Positions 39,891-49,182 are shown, numbered from the stretch's first letter. The stretch: DNA of 64,000 bases from Cellulomonas chengniuliangii (GCF_024508335.1 NZ_CP101988.1:992001-1056000); one strand, 5' to 3'. Translations and numbers: made by a program. The notes: a model not told the origin generated them from the sequence alone.

Positions 39891-40301
39891 ATGGGGCTGT
39901 GGCTCGGCCTGATCCTCGGCGGGCTGCTGCTCGCCGCCGTCGTCCTGGGCGCCGTGTGGACGTCCCGGATGCGGACGCTCTCCGGCCGCGTCGGATCGTT
40001 CGAGTGCGGCGCCCGCACGGATGACGGCCCGTCCGCCGGCTGGGTGGCCGGCATCGGGCAGTACGGCGCGGAGAAGCTCTACTGGTGGCGGTCGTGGTCG
40101 TTGGCGCTGCGACCGTCCCGGTGCTGGGCACGCAGGGCCTTGGTGATCGTCTCCCGGGAGCCGATGGACGAGCCCGGGCGGGTGCTCGTGACGTGCCGGG
40201 CCGGAGGCGAGACGTTCGAGCTGACGATGTCACGCGAGGCCTATGCGGGCCTCACCTCATGGATCGAGGCGGCTCCGGCCGCGGTGGGCAGGGTGATCTG
40301 A
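39891..40301 (+). CDS. DUF2550 family membrane protein
   Basis: 136 residues: one N-terminal membrane helix (LWLGLILGGLLLAAVVLGAV) followed by a soluble beta-rich domain starting GRVGSFECGAR and containing YWWRSWSLALRPSRCWARR. A homologue follows atpC in mycobacteria (Rv1312), so linkage to the ATP synthase operon is conserved; function unknown. It abuts nucS with no intervening bases. Confidence 0.85.
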   Translation: MGLWLGLILGGLLLAAVVLGAVWTSRMRTLSGRVGSFECGARTDDGPSAGWVAGIGQYGAEKLYWWRSWSLALRPSRCWARRALVIVSREPMDEPGRVLVTCRAGGETFELTMSREAYAGLTSWIEAAPAAVGRVI

Positions 40302-40997
40302 GTGCGACTGGTCGTCGCACGCTGTGCCGCGAGATACAGCGGCAGGCTGAACGCGCACCTGCCCGAGGCCACACGGCTGATCGTCGTGAAGGCCGACGGC
40401 AGCGTGCTGCTGCACTCCGACGGCGGGTCGTACAAGCCGCTGAACTGGATGAGCCCGCCGTGCGTCCTCGCCGAGCGCGAGGTCGACGAGGCCGCGCGCG
40501 AACGAGGCGTGACGCAGGTGTGGCACGTGCAGCACGCCAAGAGCGACGACCGGCTCGAGATTGAGCTGTTCGATGTGCTGCACGACTCGGCGCACGACCT
40601 CGGTGTGGATCCGGGCCTGGTGAAGGACGGGGTCGAGGCGCACCTGCAGGAGATGCTCGCGGCGCAGATCGAGTTGCTCGGCGCAGGGCTGACGCTCGTC
40701 CGACGCGAGTTCCCGACGGCCATCGGGCCGGTGGACATCCTGGCGCGCGACGCGAGCGGCGGCACTGTCGCGGTCGAGATCAAGCGGCGCGGTGACATCG
40801 ACGGCGTCGAGCAGCTCACGCGCTACCTCGAGCTGCTCAACCGGGACCCGCTGATCGCCCCGGTGCGAGGTGTGTTCGCGGCGCAGGAGATCAAGCCGCA
40901 GGCGCGGGTGCTCGCGCAGGACCGCGGCATCGGCTGCCTCGTGCTCGACTACGACGCGATGCGCGGCGTCGACGACGTGGACTCCCGGCTCTTCTAG
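40302..40997 (+). CDS. nucS: Mismatch-specific endonuclease NucS
   Basis: 231 residues. Actinobacterial and archaeal NucS/EndoMS cuts both strands at mismatched base pairs and replaces MutSL-dependent mismatch repair. The N-terminal dimerisation and DNA-binding half ends near residue 100; the nuclease core has Asp145, Glu159 and Lys161 ([19 protein letters not shown]). The C-terminus DSRLF resembles the tail that contacts the sliding clamp in homologues. GTG starts directly after the DUF2550 stop, same transcript. Confidence 0.95.
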   Translation: MRLVVARCAARYSGRLNAHLPEATRLIVVKADGSVLLHSDGGSYKPLNWMSPPCVLAEREVDEAARERGVTQVWHVQHAKSDDRLEIELFDVLHDSAHDLGVDPGLVKDGVEAHLQEMLAAQIELLGAGLTLVRREFPTAIGPVDILARDASGGTVAVEIKRRGDIDGVEQLTRYLELLNRDPLIAPVRGVFAAQEIKPQARVLAQDRGIGCLVLDYDAMRGVDDVDSRLF

Positions 40998-41020
40998 CCC
41001 GCGCACGGCAAGATGGCCTC

Positions 41021-42385
41021 GTGAGCACCTCCGAGGAGCCCGCCGCCGAGCGCGGACAGGTCATCACCCCCACAGGCGCGATCCCGGACGGCGTGGTCGT
41101 CGTCGAGGATGGGCTGATCACGTGGGTCGGGCCGGCGGCTGAGGCGCCGCCCCGGTGGGCGGCTTTGGTCAGGCAGACGGCGCCCGGGCCCGGGCGCTCG
41201 GTGCTGCCCGGGCTGGTGGACCTGCACAACCATGGCGGCGCGGGCGCCGGGTTCCCGGACGCGACGACGTCCGACGAGGCCCGCAGGGCCGCGCGCGAGC
41301 ATCTGCGCCATGGCACGACCAGCGTCGTCGCGTCACTGGTGACGGCCCCCCCGGAGGTGCTGCTGGCCCGGACAGCGCTGCTCGCAGACCTCGTGGAGGA
41401 GGGGGAGCTGGCGGGGATCCACCTGGAGGGCCCTTTCCTGTCCGCCCGGCGGTGCGGCGCCCAAGACCCGCGCGCGATGACGCCCGGCGACTCGCGGCTC
41501 GTCGAGTCGGTCGCGACGGCGGCCCGCGGCGGGCTGGTGACGATGACGATCGCGCCGGAGGTCCTCGGGGTGGTGGACGGCGGTGACGACGTCGTGGCGG
41601 CGCTGGCGCGAGTGGGCGCACTGCCGTCGTTCGGCCACACCGACGCGAGCGCCGAGCAGGTCGACGTGGGGGTGGCGCGGGCCATCGGGCTGCTCGGGGC
41701 GGACGGGTCGCGGTCGGCTCGCCCGACGGCCACCCACCTGTTCAACGGGATGCGACCGCCGCACCACCGGGATGCCGGACCGGTTGCCGCCTGCCTCGCC
41801 GCGGCGGCGCGCGGCGAGCTCGTGGTGGAGCTCGTCGCGGACGGCGTCCACCTGGACGCGGCCACCGTCCGTGCGGTGTTCGACCTGGTGGGTCCGGGCG
41901 CCATCGCGCTGGTGACCGACGCGATGGCCGCCACGGGGATGCCGGACGGCGACTACGAGCTGGGCGCGCTAGCTGTGCGGGTGGTGGGCGGTGTCGCGCG
42001 GCTCGCGTCTCCGGAGGGCCCGGGCGCCATCGCGGGCGGGACGGCGCATCTGCTGGACGTGGTCCGCGCGACGGTGCGGGGCGGCGTCCCGCTCGTCGAC
42101 GCGGTGCGCGCGGCCGCCACGACTCCCGCCGAGGTGCTCGGGCGCCCGGACCTGGGCGCCCTGGTCGCCGGTCGGCGCGCGGACATCCTGGTGGTCGACG
42201 ACGCGCTGCGCCCGGTCCGGGTGCGGCGAGCGGGGCGGCTGGTTCAGGGAGTGGGCGAGGCCCCAACCGCGGTCAGCTCGCCTGCGCGGACCGGTCCCGT
42301 CAGCACCACCCGGACGTCCACCACCTTCCCCACGAGCGACTCCCAGCCTGGGCCGGCGGCCACGGGAACGTCCCACCAGTCGTAG
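41021..42385 (+). CDS. nagA: N-acetylglucosamine-6-phosphate deacetylase with C-terminal extension
   Basis: 454 residues; the family usually ends near 380-410. Converts GlcNAc-6-phosphate to glucosamine-6-phosphate and acetate, for chitin or wall amino sugar recycling. Metal and catalytic residues: His69 and His71 (DLHNHGG), Glu136 (HLEGPF), His in FGHTDA, His in THLFNGM and the catalytic Asp in LVTDAM. After the normal end (about VRRAGRLVQG) the frame runs on for some 43 Ser/Thr/Pro-rich residues, overlapping the 3' end of the convergent GH3 gene by 142 bp. GTG start without a strong ribosome binding site. Confidence 0.9.
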   Translation: MSTSEEPAAERGQVITPTGAIPDGVVVVEDGLITWVGPAAEAPPRWAALVRQTAPGPGRSVLPGLVDLHNHGGAGAGFPDATTSDEARRAAREHLRHGTTSVVASLVTAPPEVLLARTALLADLVEEGELAGIHLEGPFLSARRCGAQDPRAMTPGDSRLVESVATAARGGLVTMTIAPEVLGVVDGGDDVVAALARVGALPSFGHTDASAEQVDVGVARAIGLLGADGSRSARPTATHLFNGMRPPHHRDAGPVAACLAAAARGELVVELVADGVHLDAATVRAVFDLVGPGAIALVTDAMAATGMPDGDYELGALAVRVVGGVARLASPEGPGAIAGGTAHLLDVVRATVRGGVPLVDAVRAAATTPAEVLGRPDLGALVAGRRADILVVDDALRPVRVRRAGRLVQGVGEAPTAVSSPARTGPVSTTRTSTTFPTSDSQPGPAATGTSHQS

Positions 42386-45141
42386 CGCCCGCCGTCGGTG
42401 GGCGCTTCGGCCGTCCCGGCCACCTGCCACGCCCCATCGTGGCCACGCGCCAAACCGGCCGCGTCCTCGGCCCCCCGGACCTCGACTCGAGCGCGTGCCT
42501 CGCCGGGGCCGGTGCGGGCCAGCGTGATCCGCAGGCTGTCGGAGCCCTGGGCGTCCACGGACCGCAGGAGCACCCATCCGCTCCGCGCGCCGGGGGCGGG
42601 CTGCACCACGTCACCGGCCTCGCGTGTCCGCTCGGCGAGCGTCGTGCTGTGCTGCTCGTCGTAGTCAGCCAGCCGGAGCGGCCTCCCGACGGCAGCCCGG
42701 GGCGGGACGGGTGGCCCGCCCACGCGCAACTCGGCGCGCAGCGGCTGCACGGCGCTCGACGGGCCCGCGTGCAACTCGTGGAGGCCAGGCTCGACCACCA
42801 TCTGGCTCCGGGTCACGTCCCAGGTCGCGAGGCGCGCGACCGGGGCCTCGAGCTCGACGGATCGAGTCTCGCCGGGCGCGAGCGGCACGCGCGCGTGCGC
42901 GACGAGCCGTCGGCGGGGGACCTGCAGGCGGTGGCCCGGTGACGCCCCGTACAGCTGCACGAGCTCGTCGACGGGTCTGGCCCCTCGGTTGGCGACCGTG
43001 ACCTGGGCCCGGACCACCGCGTCCGGGCCGACGTCGGCGCCGTCCAGCCGAAGCCCCGTGTACTCCACGTCGGTGTAGGACAGGCCATGGCCGAAGGCGT
43101 AGAGCGCCGGGTGCTCGGCGTACCAGTACGTCGCGCCGGCCTCGATCACGTCGTAGTCGAGGAGGTCGCCGACGTGGGACTCGTCAGCCGGCCAGGCCTG
43201 CGCGAGGCGGCCGCACGGCTCGCGGTCCCCGACGAGCACGTCGACCATCCCCGGCCCGAGCTCCTGGCCGCCGTGCGAGCTCCACACGACCGCCGCGGCC
43301 TGGTCCGCGACGTCGCCCAGGACGTACGGATAGGAGGACACGACGGCGAGCACAGCCCGCGGGTTGGCGTCGCGCGCCGCGCGCCACAGCTCGGCCTGCT
43401 CGTGGGGGAGGCGCAGGTGGGGGCGGTCCTCCGTCTCGCGGCCCAGCAGATGGGGGTCGTTGCCGACGGCGACCACCACGACGTCCGCGGCACGGGCCGC
43501 CTCGGCGACCTGCGCCAGTCCGGAGCGGACCGTGCGCAGGGTGAACCGCTCGGCGCCGGACAGGCTGGCGGCGTCGGCGGCGACCTGTCCGTGGCCGTGC
43601 TGCACCCGGAGCCAGCGTCCGCTGCCCAGGTGCAGGATCGACCACGTCGCGTCGTCGTGGCGGTGCAGGCGGAAGCTCTCCTGGACGACCCATCCGCCCA
43701 CCCGCTCGGCGTCGGCGCGGACCACCCAGCCCGCCGCGGACCAGAGGGCGCCGGTCTGGGCCGAGCGGAGCGTCACGACCCCGTCGCCCCACGCGGTGAT
43801 GTCGATCTGCGCGGCAGCGCGCGCGTCCGGGCCGTCTGCGAGGAGCGTCCCGTCGGCGTCAGGGCGCAGGTATCCGCCGGTGGTCGTGGAGCGGAGCGCC
43901 ACGCGATCGGCGCCCTCGGCCATCGTCACCGCGCCGGGGAGCCGCGCGGCCAGCGCGGTCGCGATGCCCACCGTGTACGGGGGCGTCCCGGAGTACCAGT
44001 CGTGCAGGACGCGGTCGGCGTGGGGGCCCACCACGGCGACGCGCTGGCCCGCGCCCAGCGGCAGCACCCCGTCGTTGGCGAGCAACACCACGGACCGCGC
44101 GACGGCCTCCCGGGCAAGGGCTCGGTGCTCGGGCAGGTCGATGTCCTGCGGGCCGATGCCGGCGTACGGGTCGAGGCCCGGATCGAGCTCGCCGGTGGCG
44201 AGGCGCAACTCGAGGTGGCGCCGCACGGCGCGGTCGATGTCGGCCTCGGTGAGCAGTCCGCGCTCCAGGGCGGCGGTGATCCGGTCGATCGTCGGCTGGG
44301 CGTCGGCGTCGTTGTCGGTGAACGAGTCCACCCCGGCCCGCAGCATGGCGGCGTGGCCCGCGACGTGGTCGGGGTAGAAGCGCTCGAAGGTCACCAGGTT
44401 GCCCGGCGCCGCGGCGTCGGAGACCACGAGCAGCGACGCGGGGGTCCAGCTCCGCAGCTCATCGAGCAGCTCGCGGGCGACGTGGTTGGGGCGGCCGTTG
44501 ACCAGGTTGTACGACGGCATGACCGCCCCGACGGCGCCTGCCTCGACCGGTCCGCGGTAGGCGGGCAGCTCGTACTCGTGGAGCACCCGGGGCCGGAGCC
44601 GGGAGCTGGTCAGCGCCCTGTCGGTCTCGTTGTTGTACGCGAGGAAGTGCTTGAGGGTGGGGACGGTGCGCCAGTACACCGGGTGGTCGCCGCGCAGCCC
44701 GCGGGCGTAGGCGGTGGCCAGCTCGGCGGTGAGGTGCGGGTCCTCGGAGAAGCCCTCCTCGTTGCGTCCCCAGCGTGGATGGCGCAGCGGGTTCACCACC
44801 GGGGCCCACACGTTGAGGCTGACGGAGGGGTCCTCGGCGTGCTTCGCGCGGACCTCGACGCCGACCGCCTCCCCGACTCGGGTGAGCAGCTCGGAGGACC
44901 AGGTGGCGGCGAGGCCGACGGGCTGGGGGAACACGGTGGCGGCGCCGAGCCAGGCCACTCCGTGCAGCGCCTCCGCCCCGGTGTGGAACGCGCGCAGCCC
45001 GAGGCGCTCCACGGCGGGGGCGTGCTGGTGCAGCAGCGCGATCTTCTCTGGGAGCGCGAGCTCGGCGAGCAGGGATCGGGCGCGCTCCGCGCGGAGGGCC
45101 GCTGCGTCGGGCTGGGTGGGCTGGACATCGTCGTCGGCCAC
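42244..45141 (-). CDS. Glycoside hydrolase family 3 enzyme with inserted beta-trefoil-like and C-terminal CBM6-like domains
   Basis: 965 residues, no signal peptide, so intracellular. Start GTG 45141 is chosen because the upstream frame crosses the promoter and operator. The N-terminal GH3 barrel (WGRNEEGFSEDPHL, VPTLKHFLAYNNETDR) carries the putative nucleophile Asp242 (LLVVSDAAAPGN). Between the second-domain halves (VAVVGPHADRVLHDWYSG and VVVVAVGNDPHLLGRETED) lies an insertion of about 125 residues resembling a fascin- or ricin-like trefoil (ATWSILHLGSGRWLRVQHG). A fibronectin-III-like domain follows, then a CBM6-like C-terminus. Likely beta-glucosidase or beta-xylosidase; specificity cannot be assigned. 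Confidence 0.88.
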   Translation of the reverse strand: MADDDVQPTQPDAAALRAERARSLLAELALPEKIALLHQHAPAVERLGLRAFHTGAEALHGVAWLGAATVFPQPVGLAATWSSELLTRVGEAVGVEVRAKHAEDPSVSLNVWAPVVNPLRHPRWGRNEEGFSEDPHLTAELATAYARGLRGDHPVYWRTVPTLKHFLAYNNETDRALTSSRLRPRVLHEYELPAYRGPVEAGAVGAVMPSYNLVNGRPNHVARELLDELRSWTPASLLVVSDAAAPGNLVTFERFYPDHVAGHAAMLRAGVDSFTDNDADAQPTIDRITAALERGLLTEADIDRAVRRHLELRLATGELDPGLDPYAGIGPQDIDLPEHRALAREAVARSVVLLANDGVLPLGAGQRVAVVGPHADRVLHDWYSGTPPYTVGIATALAARLPGAVTMAEGADRVALRSTTTGGYLRPDADGTLLADGPDARAAAQIDITAWGDGVVTLRSAQTGALWSAAGWVVRADAERVGGWVVQESFRLHRHDDATWSILHLGSGRWLRVQHGHGQVAADAASLSGAERFTLRTVRSGLAQVAEAARAADVVVVAVGNDPHLLGRETEDRPHLRLPHEQAELWRAARDANPRAVLAVVSSYPYVLGDVADQAAAVVWSSHGGQELGPGMVDVLVGDREPCGRLAQAWPADESHVGDLLDYDVIEAGATYWYAEHPALYAFGHGLSYTDVEYTGLRLDGADVGPDAVVRAQVTVANRGARPVDELVQLYGASPGHRLQVPRRRLVAHARVPLAPGETRSVELEAPVARLATWDVTRSQMVVEPGLHELHAGPSSAVQPLRAELRVGGPPVPPRAAVGRPLRLADYDEQHSTTLAERTREAGDVVQPAPGARSGWVLLRSVDAQGSDSLRITLARTGPGEARARVEVRGAEDAAGLARGHDGAWQVAGTAEAPTDGGRYDWWDVPVAAGPGWESLVGKVVDVRVVLTGPVRAGELTAVGASPTP

Positions 45142-45200
45142 GGAAGGTCCTCGGCTTCGGTGCTGGTGATCGGATGAATGGGCGGGCCGATGCTGTGTGG

Positions 45201-45214
45201 TCGAACCGTTTCGA
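45201..45214. promoter_or_regulatory. LacI-type operator TCGAACCGTTTCGA (GH3 side)
   Basis: Perfect 5-bp arms TCGAA/TTCGA around CCGT, 60 bp upstream of the GH3 start, between the proposed GH3 promoter and the gene. Matches the consensus TCGAANCGNTTCGA shared by the locus. Confidence 0.7.
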
Positions 45215-45330
45215 CGGATCGAGCCAGGCCTGCCCGCGCCACCAACCGTACGCGAAACGGGACTGTTTGCACCGCTGATCCGGAGCAACTGCCGAAAATC
45301 CGTCATGCGCGATCCGTGTAAAAAGGGGTA

Positions 45331-45381
45331 TTGCGAGATTCGCTCACCCTGCCCTAGAGTCGGCCCGTCGAACCGCTTCGA
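45331..45381 (+). promoter_or_regulatory. Promoter and operator of the sugar ABC operon
   Basis: TTGCGA (45331-45336) and TAGAGT (45355-45360) with an 18-bp spacer make a good promoter with start near 45367. The operator TCGAACCGCTTCGA occupies 45368-45381, right at the start site, the classical place for LacI-type repression. Confidence 0.7.
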
Positions 45382-45521
45382 TGTCGATGGTCGAGGTGGC
45401 TGACATTGCTGTCCCGGGTCATCCGATCACTGTCGATCAGCCCGGAGCTCATCCCGGCCGTGCCACCGCGCACGGCGGTCCCCTCCGCAGGTGCGTTTCC
45501 ACAAGGGAGTGAAGGGCGCTG

Positions 45522-47198
45522 ATGAACACCACCACACACCTCCGCCACGCCGGCCGGGTCGCGGACGTCGCCCTCGAGAGGCGGTCCTTCCTGGGCCTGG
45601 TCGCAGCGGGCGCCGCCGTCGTCGGGGTCCCCACGCTGCTGACCGGTTGCGGGAGCCCGAGCGACCCGCAGGGCGGAGCAGCCGCAGCGCTCCCGATCGA
45701 GGACGCCATCCCCACGTACATCCCGACGGACTACGTCGACCCGGACTTCCCCAGCGTCAACGGCTCCACGCCTGGCTTCAGCCGCCTGCCGGACACCCTG
45801 GTGACGTCGGTGCCCACACCGCCCGGCAGTGGCGCGGTGTTCACTGCCATGACCCCGCTGTGGGGCACCATCCCCCAGGCCAAGGGCAACCAGTACTACG
45901 CGGCCGTCAACGAGATGCTCGGCTCCACCATCGAGTTCCAGATCGCCGACGGCAACACCTACGGGGACAAGCTCGCCACCGTGCTCGCCTCGTCCAAGGA
46001 CGTTCCCGACTGGGTGTGCGTGCCCAACTGGAACCTGCCGCCCCGGTTCGCCACCGAGATCGTCGGCAACGTCTTCCAGGACCTCACGCCCTACCTGGCC
46101 GGGGACAAGGTCAAGGCGTATCCCAACCTCGCGAACATCCCGTCCGACGTGTGGAAGTTCTGCGTGTTCAACGGGCGGCTGTACGGGCTGCCGATGCCGG
46201 GGGAGATCCTCACCGACGCGACGTTCTACCGGCAGGACGTGCTCGACCAGCTCGGCATCACCCCGGACGTCAGGAACGGCGACGACCTGCTCGCGCTCGC
46301 GCTCGAGCTCACGGACGCAGGCTCGGGGCGGTGGGGCGCCGAGGACCTGTGGACCACCGCCGCCATCATCCACGGCGTGCCGCCGAAGTGGCGGCTCGAC
46401 GACGACGGCTCGCTGGTCCACCGGATCGAGACCGACGAGTACCGCGCGGCGCTGGCCTGGAACGCGAAGCTCTTCGCGTCCGGCGCCGTGCACCCCGACG
46501 CGGTCGCCGCCCAGGACGGCGACGCCAAGCAGCGCTTCCAGTCAGGGCGGTCGCTCATCATGGCCGACGGGCTGGGGAGCTGGAACGAGGCGCTGCGCGA
46601 CAACCTCGGCGCGAACCCGGCGTTCTGGCAGCAGCCCTTCGCGCCCTTCGCCGCGGACGGCGGAACGCCCGTGCTGTACAAGGGCAACCCGGCGAACATC
46701 TCCTCGTTCCTCAAGAAGACCGACGACGAGGACAAGGTCAAGGAGCTCCTCGCACTGGCGAACGCCCTCGCGGGGCCGTTCGGCACGGCGGAGTTCGACC
46801 TGGTCAACTACGGCGTCGAGGGCGTGCACTACACGAAGGACGCCGATGGCCTGCCGGTCCCGACCGAACTGGCCGCCAGCGAGGTGCAGCCCACCTACAT
46901 CTTCCTGCTGAGCGGGCCCGTGGTGAACGCGAAGGTGCAGTACCCGGGCTACGTCGAGGCGTCCTCCGCCTGGCAGGCCGACGCGGCCCAGTACCTCACC
47001 GATCCGCTGTTCTTCGGCCAGCAGATCTCCGAGCCCCAGCAGTACGCCTCGATCGGGCAACCGTTCCAGGACCTCGAGAAGGACATCTCCCGTGGGAGGA
47101 AGTCGCTCGACGACCTGGACGTGGCGGTCCAGACGTGGAAGTCCGCGGGCGGTGACGAGCTCCGCGCCTTCTACCAGGACATCCTGGACAACGCGTGA
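45522..47198 (+). CDS. ABC sugar-binding lipoprotein, Tat-type signal
   Basis: 558 residues, the large LplA-like type used for oligosaccharides. The signal has a twin-arginine motif (Arg20-Arg21, ERRSFLGLVAAG) and a lipobox with Cys43 (LLTGCGS), so it is probably exported folded through Tat and lipid-anchored outside. The mature part has the usual two-lobe pattern (DWVCVPNWNLPPRFATEIVG, KFCVFNGRLYGLPMPGEIL). Feeds the two permeases encoded next, with which it overlaps by 4 bp. Ligand is inferred from the neighbouring glycosidases. Confidence 0.92.
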   Translation: MNTTTHLRHAGRVADVALERRSFLGLVAAGAAVVGVPTLLTGCGSPSDPQGGAAAALPIEDAIPTYIPTDYVDPDFPSVNGSTPGFSRLPDTLVTSVPTPPGSGAVFTAMTPLWGTIPQAKGNQYYAAVNEMLGSTIEFQIADGNTYGDKLATVLASSKDVPDWVCVPNWNLPPRFATEIVGNVFQDLTPYLAGDKVKAYPNLANIPSDVWKFCVFNGRLYGLPMPGEILTDATFYRQDVLDQLGITPDVRNGDDLLALALELTDAGSGRWGAEDLWTTAAIIHGVPPKWRLDDDGSLVHRIETDEYRAALAWNAKLFASGAVHPDAVAAQDGDAKQRFQSGRSLIMADGLGSWNEALRDNLGANPAFWQQPFAPFAADGGTPVLYKGNPANISSFLKKTDDEDKVKELLALANALAGPFGTAEFDLVNYGVEGVHYTKDADGLPVPTELAASEVQPTYIFLLSGPVVNAKVQYPGYVEASSAWQADAAQYLTDPLFFGQQISEPQQYASIGQPFQDLEKDISRGRKSLDDLDVAVQTWKSAGGDELRAFYQDILDNA

Positions 47199-48196
47199 CG
47201 ATCCCGCTCCTGCACCGCCGGCGGGCCGAGCCGGCGCCTGAACGCCCCGACGGCGTGGCCGCGCCGTCGGGGCCGCCGCCTCGACGGCTGAGCCGTCGGG
47301 CGCAGATCGCGCGCGACCGATCGCTGCTGCTGATGGTGCTCCCCGCGGTCGTGCTCTTGGCGGTGTTCGCCTATGTGCCGATGCTCGGCAACATCATGGC
47401 GTGGTCGTCGTACTCGCCGTACCAGGGGTTCTTCTCGAGCCCGTGGGTCGGCTGGGAGAACTTCGAGCGGGTGTTCAGCAACCCGCTGTTCCTCAACGCG
47501 GTGGGCAACACCCTGGCGATCACGGCCTTCCAGCTCGTGTTCTTCTTCCCGGTGCCGATCTTCCTGGCACTGCTGCTCAACAGCGTGATGTCGCCGCGGG
47601 TCCGCACCACCATCCAGTCGATCGTCTACCTGCCGCACTTCTTCTCGTGGGTGCTGGTCGTCACGCTGTTCCAGCAGATGTTCGGCGGCGCCGGCCTGCT
47701 CAACCAGACGCTGCGCCAGCACGGCTACGCGGGCTTCGACCTGATGACGAACCCGGACACGTTCCTGGTGCTCATCACCATGCAGTCGGTCTGGAAGGAC
47801 GCCGGCTGGGGGATCATCATCTTCCTCGCAGCGCTCAGCACCGTGTCGCCCGAGCTGTACGAGGCGGCCGCCGTCGACGGGGCGAACCGGTGGCGGCGGA
47901 TGTGGCACATCACGCTGCCCGCGCTGCGCCCCGTCGTGATCCTGCTCCTCATCCTGCGGCTGGGCGACTCGCTCACCGTCGGGTTCGAGCAGCTGATCCT
48001 GCAGCGCGGGGCGGTGGGCGTGGGCGTCTCGGAGGTCATCGACACGTACGTCTACTACCAGGGCGTGGTCTACGGCGACTGGAGCTTCGCCGCGGCCGCC
48101 GGCCTGGTCAAGGGAGTCGTCAGCCTCGCGCTCGTCCTCGGGGCGAACAAGCTGGCGCACGTCTTCGGGGAGTCGGGAGTGTACAAGCGCGCATGA
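47195..48196 (+). CDS. ABC sugar permease, LplB/MalF-like
   Basis: 333 residues with about six membrane segments after a basic N-terminus. The ATPase-contact EAA loop is YEAAAVDGANRWRRMWHITL. First hydrophobic segment LLMVLPAVVLLAVFAYVPM is typical of LplB-type proteins, which serve large oligosaccharides. GTG overlaps the binding-protein stop by 4 bp and the stop overlaps the next permease ATG by 4 bp. Confidence 0.93.
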   Translation: MTIPLLHRRRAEPAPERPDGVAAPSGPPPRRLSRRAQIARDRSLLLMVLPAVVLLAVFAYVPMLGNIMAWSSYSPYQGFFSSPWVGWENFERVFSNPLFLNAVGNTLAITAFQLVFFFPVPIFLALLLNSVMSPRVRTTIQSIVYLPHFFSWVLVVTLFQQMFGGAGLLNQTLRQHGYAGFDLMTNPDTFLVLITMQSVWKDAGWGIIIFLAALSTVSPELYEAAAVDGANRWRRMWHITLPALRPVVILLLILRLGDSLTVGFEQLILQRGAVGVGVSEVIDTYVYYQGVVYGDWSFAAAAGLVKGVVSLALVLGANKLAHVFGESGVYKRA

Positions 48197-49182
48197 GCGG
48201 ACAGGTCTCACAGCTGACCCCGGGAGCGGCTCCCATGCCCCCCGTCCTCCCCGACGCCCCGCCGCCGCGAGCGCGGCCGAGGCGCTCGAGGCACCGGCCG
48301 GCATGGGAGGAGCCGCCGTCCAAGGCGGGCGCCGTCTCCAAGGTCGTCGTGCTGGCCGTGGTGGTGCTCGCGGTGGTGTTCCCGCTGTACACCGTGGTCC
48401 TCACGAGCCTGTCGACGCAGGCCGAGACGCTGCGCGCGGGCGGCCTGGTGACGGTGCCGGGCGAGCTGACCCTCAACGCGTACACCCAGATCCTCTCGGG
48501 CGGGGTCGTGACCCGCGCGGCCCTGGTCAGCGTGGGCGTCACGGCGGTCGGCACAGTGCTGTCGACGGTGGTCTCAGTGCTCGCGGCCTACGGGCTGTCC
48601 AGGCCGGGCTCGTACCTGCACCGCCCCATCCTGTTCGTCTTCCTCATCACGATGTTCTTCGGGGCCGGGCTGATCCCCACCTACCTGCTGGTGAGCGGCC
48701 TGGGCCTGATCGACTCGTACTGGGCGCTGATCCTGCCCGGCGCGGTGTCGGCCTTCAACGTGCTGATCCTGCGCAACTTCTTCATGGGCGTGGAGCCGGC
48801 GATCATCGACGCGGCGCGGATCGACGGCGCGGGGGACTGGCGCATCCTGGGCGCCATCGTGCTGCCGATGTCGAAGGCGGCGGTGGCGGTGGTCGCGCTG
48901 TTCTACGGGGTGGGCTACTGGAACGCGTTCTTCAACGCGATGCTGTACATCAACGACAACGCCAAGTGGCCGATCCAGCTGGTTCTGCGCTCGTACGTGC
49001 TGCAGGGCGTCTCGCTGCCCGGCGGCGGCACCGGCACCGTGGACGTCGCGACGGGCGTGGTCACGGGCCTGCCGGTGCAGATGGCCGTGATGGTGCTCGC
49101 GGTGGTGCCGATCCTGCTCGTCTACCCGTTCGTGCAGCGGCACTTCACCAAGGGCGTCATCTTCGGCGCCATCAAGGGTTGA
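48193..49182 (+). CDS. ABC sugar permease, LplC/YtcP (MalG-like)
   Basis: 329 residues. About 50 Pro/Arg-rich cytoplasmic residues precede six membrane segments. The EAA loop is IDAARIDGAGDWRILGAIVL. ATG 48193 overlaps the previous stop (ATGA). The last 11 bp overlap the end of the convergent LacI gene. No ATP-binding subunit gene follows, as is common in actinobacteria where a shared MsiK serves several sugar importers. Confidence 0.93.
   Translation: MSGQVSQLTPGAAPMPPVLPDAPPPRARPRRSRHRPAWEEPPSKAGAVSKVVVLAVVVLAVVFPLYTVVLTSLSTQAETLRAGGLVTVPGELTLNAYTQILSGGVVTRAALVSVGVTAVGTVLSTVVSVLAAYGLSRPGSYLHRPILFVFLITMFFGAGLIPTYLLVSGLGLIDSYWALILPGAVSAFNVLILRNFFMGVEPAIIDAARIDGAGDWRILGAIVLPMSKAAVAVVALFYGVGYWNAFFNAMLYINDNAKWPIQLVLRSYVLQGVSLPGGGTGTVDVATGVVTGLPVQMAVMVLAVVPILLVYPFVQRHFTKGVIFGAIKG

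Larger units (their letters stand above)
45142..45521. promoter_or_regulatory. Divergent regulatory region between GH3 and sugar ABC genes
   Basis: 380 bp without a gene. It carries a promoter and operator for each direction: on the minus strand a -10-like TACGGT (45250-45245) with an operator downstream at 45201-45214; on the plus strand TTGCGA/TAGAGT with an operator at the start site. The middle, about 45280-45340, is notably AT-richer than the surroundings. AAGGGAGTGAAGGG-like sequence supplies the ribosome binding site before 45522. Confidence 0.7.

Noticed and set aside
40302-40997. NucS as part of a novel defence island
   Set aside because: Its position after atpC and DUF2550 is conserved core synteny in actinobacteria, and its known role is mismatch repair.
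45142-45306. N-terminal extension of the GH3 protein from an upstream start
   Set aside because: The extension crosses the operator and promoter and shows no signal peptide or domain; GTG 45141 begins right before family sequence.
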